This document shows, in pieces, positions 38,411 to 48,047 of a stretch of 64,000 nucleotides of DNA. Location: contig NZ_CP087114.1 in assembly GCF_022559585.1 (NCBI RefSeq), positions 847,095 through 911,094 on the forward strand, given 5' to 3'. Numbering within the stretch: the stretch's first letter is position 1; each line of letters opens with the position of its first letter. This DNA is from Bartonella machadoae. GTDB lineage: Bacteria; Pseudomonadota; Alphaproteobacteria; Rhizobiales; Rhizobiaceae. Position numbers and translations under genes: made by a program. The notes beneath the pieces were generated by a model that was given only the letters and a program-made list of their open reading frames with translations, made no database searches and was not told the origin of the DNA.

Positions 38411-38595
38411 TTGAATTTTATAGATGATGGCTTGATATATTGTATAAAGAATATCATCCTAACACATTTTCTTTGGAAGAAAGGTTATTTACTTCGATAA
38501 GATTTACATGCATAGATATTAAGGTCAGATATTTCAATCTGCATGAGGAAGTAATAAATTTGTTTGCCGCACAAAAGGCAGATGTAACAAATTAA

Positions 38596-39200
38596 ACAGT
38601 GTTTAATGTTTATGAAAAAGTGAGGGGCTTTAAAAAATGTTTTGATAAAAAAATTATTTATCTGCGGATACGTGATGAAATATCAGGCTACTCTTTTCAT
38701 ACTTCAGGTGATGTCACCGTTACTTTAAAATATGGTAAAGCAGAGATTTTGGGCTGTTATTTGATACGGAGTTATGGGAATTCCCATTTCTTTCTAAAGC
38801 AGAGATGAAAGCGGTCGTGATAGACAACTTACAATTTATTGAAGGTCATCAAAAGATTAAATTTTATTGAGGTTCTTGAAGAAGTTGTAGAGGTGCTTTG
38901 ATGACAGCTTTTAGAAAATTGCAAAAAGAAATTTGGAAAAGAAAGAAATCTATCTGATAAAAGCAAAGAAGAATTTTTGCTTGGTATGCTTTGGATTGTA
39001 AGTGCTGTTACTTATAGATGCTATTATGCATGATAGCTTCATTTTAATCATATTATTTTTCGTTGCATATTTGGTTTAGCTGATGCCCGTTCAAAAAGGA
39101 CTGAGTGGGTGATGAGCGGTTGTTGATGAGGATTTTGTTATTTTGCCTCTAAGAGGCATGCTTTCTAAGCATGATGATATTATTTTTTACACGTTGTTTT
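38596..39200 (+). pseudogene. xseA relic B
   Basis: The best preserved relic. A 69-codon open stretch reads FNVYEKVRGFKKCFDKK, then YLRIRDEISGYSFHTSGDVT and LKYGKAEIL, which aligns with Xse[38 protein letters not shown] and LKDDKARLE (the OB-fold DNA-binding domain). After a frame change, IEVLEEVVE, MTAFRKLQKE and PLRGMLSKHDDIIF follow in XseA order. It lies on the opposite strand from the intact gene. Confidence 0.82.
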
Positions 39201-39243
39201 TGCATGAGAACTTTATACAAAAAATTCTAAAAAGGAAAAATCT

Positions 39244-40869
39244 ATGAATATAAAGGGAAAAATACTGAAAAGCAGCACTTCTTTTGTTTCTGTTGTTATG
39301 GCAATGGGGATGTTTGTGCAACAAGTTTCAGCAAAAACACCTACCGATACGCTGGTGATGGCTTGGAATATCGATGCAATTGATACATTTGATCCTGCAA
39401 AAATCAACGATGTTTATGGCTCAGAAGTTGTTCTCAATGTTTGTGACAATTTGGTCAGTACAGCGACAGATGATCCAGCTAAAATCGTTCCCGCTTTGGC
39501 AAAGAGTTGGGATGTTTCAAGTGATGATCAGAGTACCGTTATTACTTTTCATTTGCGCGATGGTTTAAAGTTTAACGACGGGAGACCTGCCCATGCGAGT
39601 GATCTTGTTTGGGGGATGAAGCGGATTGTGAAATTGAAGATGGCTAAGGCAGCAACCTTTAATGAATATGGTATCACAGAACAAAACATGGATGAATCTC
39701 TTCAAGCTCCGGACGACAAAACGGTGGTGATAAAATTTGATAAGCCTTATCCTGCAGAGATCATTCTTAACAATATTGTTACGAGTTCTATTACAGCTTT
39801 GCTTGATCGTGAAACGATTATGAAACACGAAAAAAATGGTGATATGGGAAACCAATATTTAGCGAATAATGCTGCGTGTGTTGGCCCTTATCAGATAAGC
39901 AGTTGGCATCCTGGAGAAGCTCTGTTGTTGCGTGCAAGTCTCAACTATTGGGGGAAAGCCCCTAAATTGAAGGAGATTCTCATTCGTCATGTTGCAGAGA
40001 CAGGAACGCAACGCTTATTATTGCAAAAACACGATATTGATGTTGCACGTAATTTGACACCTGAGGATTTGGCAGATCTTCAAGCGAAAACCGATATTAA
40101 AGTTGAAAAAGTGTTGGAGCCCACAATGATGTATTGGGGATTCAATATGACAAATCCAATTTTTGCTCATGAAAAAGTGCGTTTAGCGATGCGCTATCTT
40201 GTTGATTATGAAGGACTTGGAAAAACCATTCTCAAAGGTATTGGTATTCCTCGTGCAAGCTTTCTTCCTCTTGGTAATTTTGGTGCTTTGGATGAAAAAG
40301 AAGGGCAACCCTTTAAGCTTGATCTTCAAAAAGCAAAAAAGCTTTTAGCCGAGGCAGGTTATTCAAAAGGTTTTAAGGCAAATTTTTTAGTGGGGACTTC
40401 TCCTTATGCTTTGCCAATTGCCCAATCTCTGCAAGACAATGCAAAAAAGATAGGTGTACGTTTTAAAATTGAACGTTTAGTAGGTACGCAGTTGTTTTCA
40501 AAACTTTCTACACGTGCTTTTGATACGATTTTTGTCGGTTGGAATAATGACTCTGCAGATCCTTATACCATGGCTTCACGGCTTGTTTACAATCCTGATA
40601 ATCGGTTTGAGGCGAAAAATACAGGCTATGGTAGTTGGCACCAAGGATATTTTGATGAAAGCATGAATCAAAAGGTTGAAGATGCATTGTTTGAAAAAGA
40701 CCCACAGAAACGGGCACAAATCTATGCTGATCTACAGCGTGAGCTTATGCAAAAAGGACCTTATGCTTTTATCTTTCAGAAATATGCTGTTGTAGCGATG
40801 ACCCCTGATATCAAAAAATGGGTTTGGAATAGTGCACCACGTATTTTTTATAATGCAATTGAAAAATAA
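39244..40869 (+). CDS. Family 5 extracellular solute-binding protein (peptide/DppA-like), copy 2
   Basis: 541 residues, AAGGAAAA before the ATG. Signal peptide ends near QQVSA; the mature start is KTPTDTLVMAWNIDAIDTFD. Most distinct copy: MYWGFNMTNPIFAHEKV and NFLVGTSPYALPIAQ replace the residues of copies 1 and 3, so ligand preference may differ. It shares short identical DNA tracts with copy 1 (around WDVSSDDQSTV) and with copy 3 (SKLSTRAFDTIF), indicating gene conversion between copies. Confidence 0.93.
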   Translation: MNIKGKILKSSTSFVSVVMAMGMFVQQVSAKTPTDTLVMAWNIDAIDTFDPAKINDVYGSEVVLNVCDNLVSTATDDPAKIVPALAKSWDVSSDDQSTVITFHLRDGLKFNDGRPAHASDLVWGMKRIVKLKMAKAATFNEYGITEQNMDESLQAPDDKTVVIKFDKPYPAEIILNNIVTSSITALLDRETIMKHEKNGDMGNQYLANNAACVGPYQISSWHPGEALLLRASLNYWGKAPKLKEILIRHVAETGTQRLLLQKHDIDVARNLTPEDLADLQAKTDIKVEKVLEPTMMYWGFNMTNPIFAHEKVRLAMRYLVDYEGLGKTILKGIGIPRASFLPLGNFGALDEKEGQPFKLDLQKAKKLLAEAGYSKGFKANFLVGTSPYALPIAQSLQDNAKKIGVRFKIERLVGTQLFSKLSTRAFDTIFVGWNNDSADPYTMASRLVYNPDNRFEAKNTGYGSWHQGYFDESMNQKVEDALFEKDPQKRAQIYADLQRELMQKGPYAFIFQKYAVVAMTPDIKKWVWNSAPRIFYNAIEK

Positions 40870-40920
40870 GAAGGTATCAAGTTTATAAAATATAAAAAAC
40901 TATAATCATGATACATTTGG

Positions 40921-40954
40921 CGTATTGCAAAGGAGTTAAGAACTTTGCAATATG
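40921..40954 (+). terminator. Conserved hairpin after binding-protein copy 2
   Basis: CGTATTGCAAAG (40921-40932) pairs with CTTTGCAATATG (40943-40954); the outermost-but-one C-to-T change leaves a G-T wobble. Same position as in units A and C. Confidence 0.65.
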
Positions 40955-41139
40955 TTGGATTTTATAGATGATGACTTGATATTTTGCATAAAGAATATCA
41001 TTTTAAGCATTTTCTTTGCAAGAGAGGTTGTTTACTTCAACAAGATTTGCATGCATAGATATCAAAATTGGATATTTTAATCTGCATAAGAAAGTAATAA
41101 ATTTGTTTGCTACAAAAGACAGGTGTAACAAATTAAACA

Positions 41140-41700
41140 GAATTGCGTGTTACTAAAAAGTGGGGGCTTTAAAATGCTTTGATGAAAAAATTATTATCTG
41201 CAGATACTTGGTGAAATATCAGGCTATTCTTTTCATACTTCAGGTGATGTCACTGTTACTTTAAAATATGCTAAGGCAGAGATTTTGGACGGTTATTTGA
41301 TACGGAGTTATGGAAAATTCCCATTGTGCGTTGAGGACGAATCTCAGGCTAATCTTTCTAAAGCAGGGATGAAAGCGGTCATGATAGACAACTTACAATT
41401 TATTGAAGGTCATCAAAAGATTAAATTTTATTGAGGTTCTTGAAGAAGTTGTAGAGGTTCTTTGATGGCAGTTTTTAGAAAACTGCAAAAAGAAATTTGG
41501 AGAAGAAGTCTGTCTGATAAAGCAAACATGCATGATAATTTCATTTTAATCAGATCGTTTTTCGTTGCATATTTGGTTTAGTTGATACCCGCTCAAAAGG
41601 GTTGAGATATTGGTAAATTGTTTCTGATATTGAAGATTTTATTGTTTTGCCTCGAAGGGTGTGCTTTCTAAGCATGATGATATTATTTTTGCACATTATT
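41140..41700 (+). pseudogene. xseA relic C
   Basis: Pieces in several frames match XseA: LGEISGYSFHTSGDVT, LKYAKAEIL, IEVLEEVVEVL, RFSLHIWF (Xse[10 protein letters not shown]) and a degraded LPRRVCFLSKHDDIIF-type end. It covers the same XseA span as relics A and B, so all three derive from one ancestral fragment. Confidence 0.75.
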
Positions 41701-41745
41701 ATTACATGAGAACTTTATACAACAAACTTTAAAAAGGAAAAGTCT

Positions 41746-43377
41746 ATGAATTTGAGGGGAAAAATATTGAAGAGAAGCAGTTGTTTCGTTTCTGCTGTTA
41801 TCGCACTGGGGATGATAGTACAACAGGTTTCAGCCAAAACACCTGCTGATACGCTCGTGATGGCTTGGAATCTTGATCCAATCAGTAACTTTGATCCTGC
41901 GCAAATCAATGACCGTTATGGTAATGAAGTTCTTGTCAATGTTTGTGATAATTTAGTTGTTTCTGCTAAAGATGATGCGACTAAACTTGTTCCTTCTTTG
42001 GCAAAGAGTTGGGATGTTTCAACTGATGATCAGGGTACCGTCATTACTTTTCACTTGCGTGATAATTTAAAGTTTAACGATGGGAGACTTGCCCATGCGA
42101 GTGATCTTGTTTGGGGTATGAAGCGAATTGTGAAATTGAAGTTATCCGCTGCGGCAACCTTTAATGAATATGGTATCACAGAACAAAACATGGATGAAGC
42201 TTTTCAAGCCCCAGACGACAAAACGGTGGTGATGAAATTTAATAAGCCTTATCCAGCAGGGCTCCTTCTTAGCCATTTTGCGAGTAGTCGTACACTTGCT
42301 TTGCTTGATCGTGAGACACTCATGAAACACGAGCAAGATGGAGATATGGGAAATCGGTATTTAGCTAGTCATTCTGCCTGTGTTGGTCCTTATCAGATAA
42401 GCAGCTGGAACCCAGGAGAAGCGATTTTATTGCGTGCAAGTCGTCACTATTGGGGCGAAGCGCCTAAATTGAAGAAGATTCTCATTCGCCATGTCGCGGA
42501 GCCTGGAACACAACGTTTATTATTGCAAAAACACGATATTGATGTTGCACGTAATCTGATGCCAGAGGATTTGGCAGATCTCCAAGCAACGACAGATATT
42601 AAAGTTGAAAAAATTTTGGCACCCTCTATGATCATATGGGGTTTTAATTCGATAAGTCCAATTTTTTCCAATGAAAAAGTGCGTTTAGCGATGCGCTATC
42701 TTATTGATTATGAAGGATTAGGAAAAACCCTTCTTAAAGATGTTGGTATTCCTCGTGCAAGCTTTATCCCTCTTGGTACTTTTGGTGCTTTGGATGAAAA
42801 AGAAGGACAACCCTTTAAACTTGATTTTCAAAAAGCCAAACAGCTTTTAACCGAGGCAGGATATCCAGATGGTTTTGAGGCCAATATTTTTGCTGGAGCC
42901 TCTCCTTATCCTTTTGCTTTGCCTATTGCCCAATCTCTGCAAGAAAATGCAAAAAAGGTAGGCGTGCGTTTTAAAATTGAACGTTTTGTCGGTACGCAGC
43001 TGTTTTCAAAACTTTCTACACGTGCTTTTGATACGATTTTTTTCGGATGGACTAATGGTTCTTCTGATCCCCATACCATGGCTGTGCGCCTTATTTACAA
43101 TCCTGATAATCGGTTTGAGGTTAAAAATATAGGTTATTCTAGCTGGTGCAATGGCTATTTTGATGAAAGTATGAATCAAAAGGTTAAGGATGCATTGTTT
43201 GAAAAAGATCCGCAAAAACGAGCACAAATGTATGCTGATTTGCAGCGTGATGTTATGCAGAAAGGTCCCTATGCTTTTATTTATCAGACCTATGTTTCTG
43301 TAGCGATGAGTCCTGCTGTTAAAAAATGGGTTTGGAATAGTGAACCACGTATTTTTTACAGTGCAATTGAAAAATAA
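41746..43377 (+). CDS. Family 5 extracellular solute-binding protein (peptide/DppA-like), copy 3
   Basis: 543 residues, AAGGAAAA before the ATG, signal peptide ending QQVSA. From about residue 230 onward it is nearly identical to copy 1, but a patch (SKLSTRAFDTIF) and the segment TEQNMDE match copy 2 instead. This mosaic shows recombination within the array. Like the others it has no linked transporter genes. Confidence 0.93.
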   Translation: MNLRGKILKRSSCFVSAVIALGMIVQQVSAKTPADTLVMAWNLDPISNFDPAQINDRYGNEVLVNVCDNLVVSAKDDATKLVPSLAKSWDVSTDDQGTVITFHLRDNLKFNDGRLAHASDLVWGMKRIVKLKLSAAATFNEYGITEQNMDEAFQAPDDKTVVMKFNKPYPAGLLLSHFASSRTLALLDRETLMKHEQDGDMGNRYLASHSACVGPYQISSWNPGEAILLRASRHYWGEAPKLKKILIRHVAEPGTQRLLLQKHDIDVARNLMPEDLADLQATTDIKVEKILAPSMIIWGFNSISPIFSNEKVRLAMRYLIDYEGLGKTLLKDVGIPRASFIPLGTFGALDEKEGQPFKLDFQKAKQLLTEAGYPDGFEANIFAGASPYPFALPIAQSLQENAKKVGVRFKIERFVGTQLFSKLSTRAFDTIFFGWTNGSSDPHTMAVRLIYNPDNRFEVKNIGYSSWCNGYFDESMNQKVKDALFEKDPQKRAQMYADLQRDVMQKGPYAFIYQTYVSVAMSPAVKKWVWNSEPRIFYSAIEK

Positions 43378-43428
43378 GAAGGTATCAAGTTTATAAAATA
43401 CAAAAAACTATAATCATAATCTATTTGA

Positions 43429-43462
43429 CGTATTGCAAAGGGTTTAAGAACTTTGCAATACG
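43429..43462 (+). terminator. Conserved hairpin after binding-protein copy 3
   Basis: CGTATTGCAAAG (43429-43440) pairs perfectly with CTTTGCAATACG (43451-43462), then TTGAGTTTT. The convergent integrase fragment begins inside this structure. Confidence 0.7.
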
Positions 43463-43743
43463 TTGAGTTTTAATTCAGCTTTACGAGTTTCAAAAGTATC
43501 TAAAGTAATATCTTTTAAATAATGTAGGTTGCGCATTGCCTCATGTTTTTGTTTCTCACGTTCTTTAATGGGGTCACACCCATCATGCAAAACAGAGCGC
43601 CACCCAGTTGTCAATTCACGGGCTTGTTTTAAAGAGACATCTCTTAAAGTCCCCAAGCCTATTTCACGACGCCGCCCGTGAATGGTATAGCGTAAAACCC
43701 ATTGAGCACCACCATCTTTACGCTTATGAAATACCAAAACCAC
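43444..43743 (-). pseudogene. Tyrosine integrase fragment (DUF4102 arm-binding domain)
   Basis: 99 codons: HKRKDGGAQWVLRYTIHGRR, REIGLGTLRDVSLKQAREL, DPIKEREKQKHEAMRNLHYL and DTFETRKAELK. This is the N-terminal arm-binding domain and the start of the core-binding domain. Start codon region and catalytic domain are missing on both sides: at 43744 it joins another integrase relic, at about 43470 the binding-protein array. Confidence 0.8.
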
Positions 43744-43745
43744 GC

Positions 43746-44760
43746 CCCCCTCATCTTGTTAAACAAATTACCAAATATAAAAAAATCGGTGGTATGTGCG
43801 TATTGGTCATGGAGAACGTATTAGAGTACGAGGAACCTATGAAATACAAGAATTTGTTGACAATTACAAAAACGCACTTGCCCAATTACAAGGACTGATA
43901 CTTTCTAAATCTAAGCTAAGGAAACTTGTTGAAGGTTCCTTTGCATAACTTATCAAACATTGTAATAGTATTTTTTGATATAGCATCGCTAAAAGTACGA
44001 AAAGATAAAGAGAACGCATTCTTATGAAACTATGCGATTCAATAAGGAATATTCCATATAAAGAAACATATCATAGCTGGATTGAACGGCGTAAAAAACA
44101 ACCGGCAATGACTAAAAATTTTCTAAAAGCACTGAATGGCCTTTTTAATTGGGCAATTGACCAAGGTCTTTTAGAAAACAATCCAATCGTAGGAGTAAAA
44201 AGACCAGCTTTCAATAACAAAGAGGAGTTTGCCATTTGGACAGAAGAAGATATTGAAAAGTATTATTACTCTTGATCACATGGTACCCATGAACGCGTCT
44301 AGATTGATGTTCTTCTTTACACGGGTTTGCGTCGTAGTGATATGGTACGAATTGATTGGAAAGATATCTAAGAGAATATCGTTCATCTCAAAACAGAGAA
44401 AAGTAAATTCTAAACAGATATTTTTCTTCCTATTTTACTAAAATTAGCAGAAACCTTTAAGATTGGTCCACTGGAAAGAAAATATTTACTCGTAGAGGAA
44501 ATGGAAATAAGTTCGTTTAGAAAGTTTTGGCAATCTCTTTCGTAAGGCTTGTCATACGGCGAAAATCAATAAAACAGCATATGGTTTGAAAAAAATGAGT
44601 AGCAACATGTGTTGCTCATTCCAGTACAACGGCCTTACAATTGAAAGCACTTTTTGGATAGAGAGATAACAACATAGCATCTCTTAATATAAAGAGTGCA
44701 GATCGTAAAAACCTTGCCCTTGAAGCTATAAAAAAGTGAGGAATAGGAGAAACAACGTAA
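43746..44760 (+). pseudogene. Second tyrosine integrase, full-length but broken
   Basis: Reads in pieces: PPHLVKQITKYKK, then after a frameshift WYVRIGHGERIRVRGTYEIQ and EFVDNYKNALAQLQGLILSK. The main intact piece (44024-44275) has YHSWIERRKKQPAMTKNFLK, ALNGLFNWAIDQGLLENNP and FAIWTEEDIEKYY. After another frameshift come VLLYTGLRRSDMVRI (catalytic Arg box), ENIVHLKTEKSKF and DIFLPILLKLAETF. The His/Tyr end is degraded. Several stops prove it dead. It is a different integrase type from the DUF4102 fragment next to it. Confidence 0.85.
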
Positions 44761-45200
44761 TAGAAATAACAACCAACAAAGGACTTATATATATAACGCT
44801 TTGATTTTATTTACTTTATTCTTTCAAAGTCATTCTATAAATTTATATATTGGATACAAAAACAGACCAATACGATAGTAATTCTATGTTGAAAAATGTT
44901 TATATAATGATCACAAAAATGTTATTATGTGCATTATTATAACGACTATATTAATATAAAAATATTAAACAGAACCAATGCTGTAAATTGTTTCAATAAT
45001 GTTTTCAGGAAAAAATAATAAAATTCTTAAAAAATTATTTCGCTTCTTTTTCTTCATATTTCTCAAATTACTATAGCTATTCAAATGCATTCTATACTAT
45101 CTCAGAAATGATGATCCAATAAAAACAAGAAAAGACCATTTCAAGACCTTTTATTTGTGTTATTGAGCAATATTTCTTCAGCAAAGAGAGTTTTGCAAAT
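44761..45200. other. Intergenic stretch without a recognised gene
   Basis: About 440 bp of very AT-rich DNA after the integrase relic. No frame, RNA or repeat that I can support. Confidence 0.5.
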
Positions 45201-45827
45201 TTACCGAAAAAAACACCCTTCAATATGATCATTAACAATCCCTACAGATTGCATAAAAGCATAACAGATTGTAGGACCAACAAATGTCCAGCCACGTCGC
45301 TTCAAATCCTTAGAAAGCCGCAGAGAAGCCGGTGTTATAGGATGAGCCAACAGCGTTTGAAAATCTATCTTTTCATAACGCTCCGAGTGTGGTGGTTGAA
45401 AAGACCAAAAATAGTGAGACAAACTTCCCCATTCTGTAACAATTTCTTGTGTTCTCAACGCATTATTAAGCACCGACCGAATTTTTCCTTGATGACGAAT
45501 GATTCCTTTATTCTGTAACAATATTTGCACTTTCGCTTCATCATAATGAATGATTTTTTCAAAATCAAAGTGATCGAATGCATCTCGAAAAGAAGAAAGT
45601 TTTTTTAAAATTGTCAGCCAAGAGAGTCCTGCCTGAAAACCTTCAAGACAAATTTTTTCAAATAAACGACGGTCTTCAAAAACAGGCTTTCCCCATTCAT
45701 TATCATGATAAGCACAATAAAGCGGGTCAGTCCCAGCCCATGAACAACGAACTTTTCCATCCGCTCCCATGAGAAGCCCTTCATCAAGCATAACGTTTGG
45801 CATACTAAAAGAGTGTTCCTTGATCAT
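45201..45827 (-). CDS. tag: DNA-3-methyladenine glycosylase I
   Basis: 208 residues. Tag signatures: [19 protein letters not shown] (zinc Cys and substrate residues), [20 protein letters not shown], and the C-terminal [20 protein letters not shown] with the zinc ligand His/Cys set. It removes 3-methyladenine from alkylated DNA. The first Met overlaps xseA by 23 bp; starts at 45803 (MPNVML) or 45791 (MLDEGLLMG) are also possible and shorter than the family usually needs before CSWAG. Confidence 0.93.
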   Translation of the reverse strand: MIKEHSFSMPNVMLDEGLLMGADGKVRCSWAGTDPLYCAYHDNEWGKPVFEDRRLFEKICLEGFQAGLSWLTILKKLSSFRDAFDHFDFEKIIHYDEAKVQILLQNKGIIRHQGKIRSVLNNALRTQEIVTEWGSLSHYFWSFQPPHSERYEKIDFQTLLAHPITPASLRLSKDLKRRGWTFVGPTICYAFMQSVGIVNDHIEGCFFR

Positions 45828-47235
45828 CTTGATTCGACTTTAAGCGTTTAGACTTTGAAGAGCGGTTGATAGCAGGATCATGCGTTAAAACACTAATTTC
45901 ACCATCAAAAAAGCGTAATTTGATTTGTCCTGTTTCAGGAATCTGAACCAATCGTTTAATGGGCTTATTCTCTTGTCCCAAAGCCAAAACAAAACCACGC
46001 TCTAAAATACTCTGATACGAAGTGCTTTTTAAAAGCCTAGATGCTACCTCTAGTTCAGCACGTTGTTTTTCCACATTGCGCATAAAAGCACGATGAAGAC
46101 GCATAGTATATTCCTTTGTATTGCGCTGTGCTTTGTCAGTATTCAGCAAACGCGGTGCAAAACGAACAGCAAGTGCATGAAAATAAAAACATTTTTTATC
46201 ATAACTCACACAAAGAGCACGCTGTAATCGACTTGAAACTTCATCAAAACCACGCCGCGGTAAAGCAAAAAGTTGGTCAGAAGTTGGAAGAGCACGTATA
46301 ATCGCATGCAATTTTTGTTGATAAAAATCAAAATAACGCGCAAGTCCCTTGCGTAAACGTGCACCAAGAGAGGCCACATACACTTCGAGATCAAGCTTGA
46401 CGGGAACAGCCTTTTCTGCTGCTCCTGTAGGAGTTGGAGCACGCCAATCCGCAACATAATCAATCAATGTCCAATCCGTTTCATGCCCAACAGCAGAGAT
46501 CACCGGAAGAGTAGATCCGTAAACAGCACGAACAACAGATTCATCATTAAACCCCCATAAATCTTCTAAACTTCCTCCACCTCGTGCAACAATAATAAGA
46601 TCAGGTCTTGGGACAAGTCCTCCTAAAGGAAGCGCATTAAAACCTTCAACAGCAGCAGCCACTTCACGCCCGCTTGTTTCCCCTTGAACACGAACAGGCC
46701 AAACTAAAATGTGCAATGGAAAACGATCTGATATACGATGGATAATATCACGAATAACAGCACCTGTTGGCGATGTCACAACACCTATAACTCGCGGCAT
46801 ATAAGGCAAAGGTTTCTTTTTAGCTTCGTCAAATAAACCTTCAGCCGCAAGCTTCTTCTTGCGATTTTCTAGGAGTGTCATCAAAGCACCAACTCCCGTT
46901 GGTTCGAGTGCTTCAATGACAATTTGATATTTAGATGATCCTGGATAAGTTGTCAGTTTGCCAACAGCGATAACTTCCATCCCTTCTTCAGGGGGAAATT
47001 TGAGCATTTCCATGAATCCACGCCAAACAACAGCCTCTAACCGTGCCTTATCATCTTTTAAGGCAAAGTAAGCATGACCCGAAGCATGAGGACCGCGGTA
47101 ACCTGATATCTCTCCCCGCACCCGAACATAACCAAACTTCTCTTCAACAACACGCTTTAAAGCCCCTGCTATTTCTGAAACAGTAAATTCTGCTACATTC
47201 GTTGCACTTGTTTTTTCATCAAACAAACTTACCAT
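45805..47235 (-). CDS. xseA: Exodeoxyribonuclease VII large subunit
   Basis: 476 residues, intact. N-terminal OB-fold ([35 protein letters not shown], residues 18-115) and catalytic region [38 protein letters not shown] and [20 protein letters not shown]. With XseB it degrades single-stranded DNA to oligonucleotides. Parent-type sequence of the three relics at 36-41.7 kb. The tag gene overlaps its 3' end. Confidence 0.96.
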   Translation of the reverse strand: MVSLFDEKTSATNVAEFTVSEIAGALKRVVEEKFGYVRVRGEISGYRGPHASGHAYFALKDDKARLEAVVWRGFMEMLKFPPEEGMEVIAVGKLTTYPGSSKYQIVIEALEPTGVGALMTLLENRKKKLAAEGLFDEAKKKPLPYMPRVIGVVTSPTGAVIRDIIHRISDRFPLHILVWPVRVQGETSGREVAAAVEGFNALPLGGLVPRPDLIIVARGGGSLEDLWGFNDESVVRAVYGSTLPVISAVGHETDWTLIDYVADWRAPTPTGAAEKAVPVKLDLEVYVASLGARLRKGLARYFDFYQQKLHAIIRALPTSDQLFALPRRGFDEVSSRLQRALCVSYDKKCFYFHALAVRFAPRLLNTDKAQRNTKEYTMRLHRAFMRNVEKQRAELEVASRLLKSTSYQSILERGFVLALGQENKPIKRLVQIPETGQIKLRFFDGEISVLTHDPAINRSSKSKRLKSNQDDQGTLF

Positions 47236-47576
47236 TTTTCAATTCTTTACGCTCTTTTTTGTGAATCTTTTTGAAATATAGCATCTTTAACGCGTTAATT
47301 TATATTTTTATTCAAAATCTATGGGACTAACTGAGATATCTGTACTTTTAGCCTTAAACCGATTATCAGAATTGTAAATAAGACGTGAAGCTATTGGATA
47401 AAAATTCATAGAGCATTATTCTATCCTATAAAAGAATCTTAACAACAATTGAAATATTCAATCTGAACACTCATACAAAAAATCTTTAATCAAGATAAAA
47501 TCTTTTTCTAAAAGAGAATGCTTGAAATGATACTCTTTACACGACATATCAATCCATCACCTACAAAATACAACAT
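47236..47576. other. Intergenic stretch upstream of xseA
   Basis: About 340 bp without a recognised gene; it must contain the xseA promoter (minus strand). Confidence 0.45.
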
Positions 47577-47810
47577 ATTGATTTATAATGATAATTTATC
47601 ATTTTGCATATTGAATGAGAGACCCGAATATCTTAAGATTCTCTCATTTCAAACCTGCTTATGTTGAATCAATCACAATTATCCCTTTGCACGTCACAAG
47701 TGGGATTAACGTGTGGATAGAAAACATTTAGAAAGGAGTAAAAATGCCTCTTATGAATCGTCTCAATACTAAGGACTGTCGCAACATTGGGGGCTGGCAA
47801 ATAGTATGAT
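47577..47810 (+). repeat. Integrase-leader repeat, copy C
   Basis: Same leader as copies A and B: ATTTATAATGATAATTTATC, AAGATTCTCTCATTTCAAAC, GAAAGGAGTAAAAATGCCTC. The integrase start (ATG 47744, MPLMNRLNTKDCRNIGG) runs on for only about 28 codons before sequence identity ends. Confidence 0.85.
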
Positions 47811-47830
47811 GGTGCCGGCTTGGTATGGCG
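47744..47830 (+). pseudogene. Integrase start fragment
   Basis: MPLMNRLNTKDCRNIGGWQ followed by a frameshifted version of KYDDGAG, then unrelated sequence. Only the first few percent of an integrase gene remains. Confidence 0.65.
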
Positions 47831-47834
47831 AGGC

Positions 47835-48047
47835 CTATAAAACGATATCAAGGTCATATTTATTGTCTAATGAATTCCAAATGTTATCAGCCTGTGTTGC
47901 TGAGTTTGGTATTGGAATATCGGATTTGAGGTAGATGAGGATTTCACCTGTAGGCTTTATTTCTATTAATTCGCATCCTTGTTTTTTTGCTTCTCTTAAG
48001 GCGCGTGCAATAGCTGGTTGTGTTATAGCGGCGGGGCGAGGTGCCAT
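47835..48047 (-). CDS. Small prophage-type protein (70 aa), possibly DNA-binding
   Basis: MAPRPAAITQPAIARALREA continues with KKQGCELIEIKPTGEILIYL. The pattern (a helix with TQ-x-x-IARALR-x-AK, then a short beta segment E-I-x-P-x-G-x-I) is typical of small proteins placed next to phage integrases in Rhizobiales, possibly excisionase-like. It lies tail to tail with the integrase start fragment. The last third (NSATQADNIWNSLDNKYDLD) is unlike that family and may be decayed. Confidence 0.6.
   Translation of the reverse strand: MAPRPAAITQPAIARALREAKKQGCELIEIKPTGEILIYLKSDIPIPNSATQADNIWNSLDNKYDLDIVL

Larger units (their letters stand above)
35925..38450 (+). repeat. Tandem unit A (xseA relic + binding-protein gene + hairpin)
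   Basis: First of three ~2.5-kb direct repeats; matching points in the next units lie 2550 bp and 5052 bp downstream (the three ATG codons at 36694, 39244 and 41746). The unit begins near the TTGGATATTTCAATCT block and ends after the CGTATTGCAAAG hairpin. Confidence 0.85.
38510..41000 (+). repeat. Tandem unit B
   Basis: Second direct repeat: leader block (ATATTTCAATCTGCAT), xseA relic, binding-protein copy 2 and hairpin. Its coding part is the most diverged of the three. Confidence 0.85.
41055..43465 (+). repeat. Tandem unit C
   Basis: Third direct repeat. It contains a TGCGTTGAGGACGAATCTC insertion within its relic and ends at the hairpin, where similarity stops and integrase debris on the other strand begins. 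Confidence 0.85.

Noticed and set aside
38599..38808. A separate 69-aa gene
   Set aside because: Its residues align with the XseA OB-fold domain and the frame breaks afterwards; it is part of an xseA relic.
44024..44275. Functional small integrase
   Set aside because: It is the middle piece of a longer integrase whose catalytic half continues in other frames with stops.
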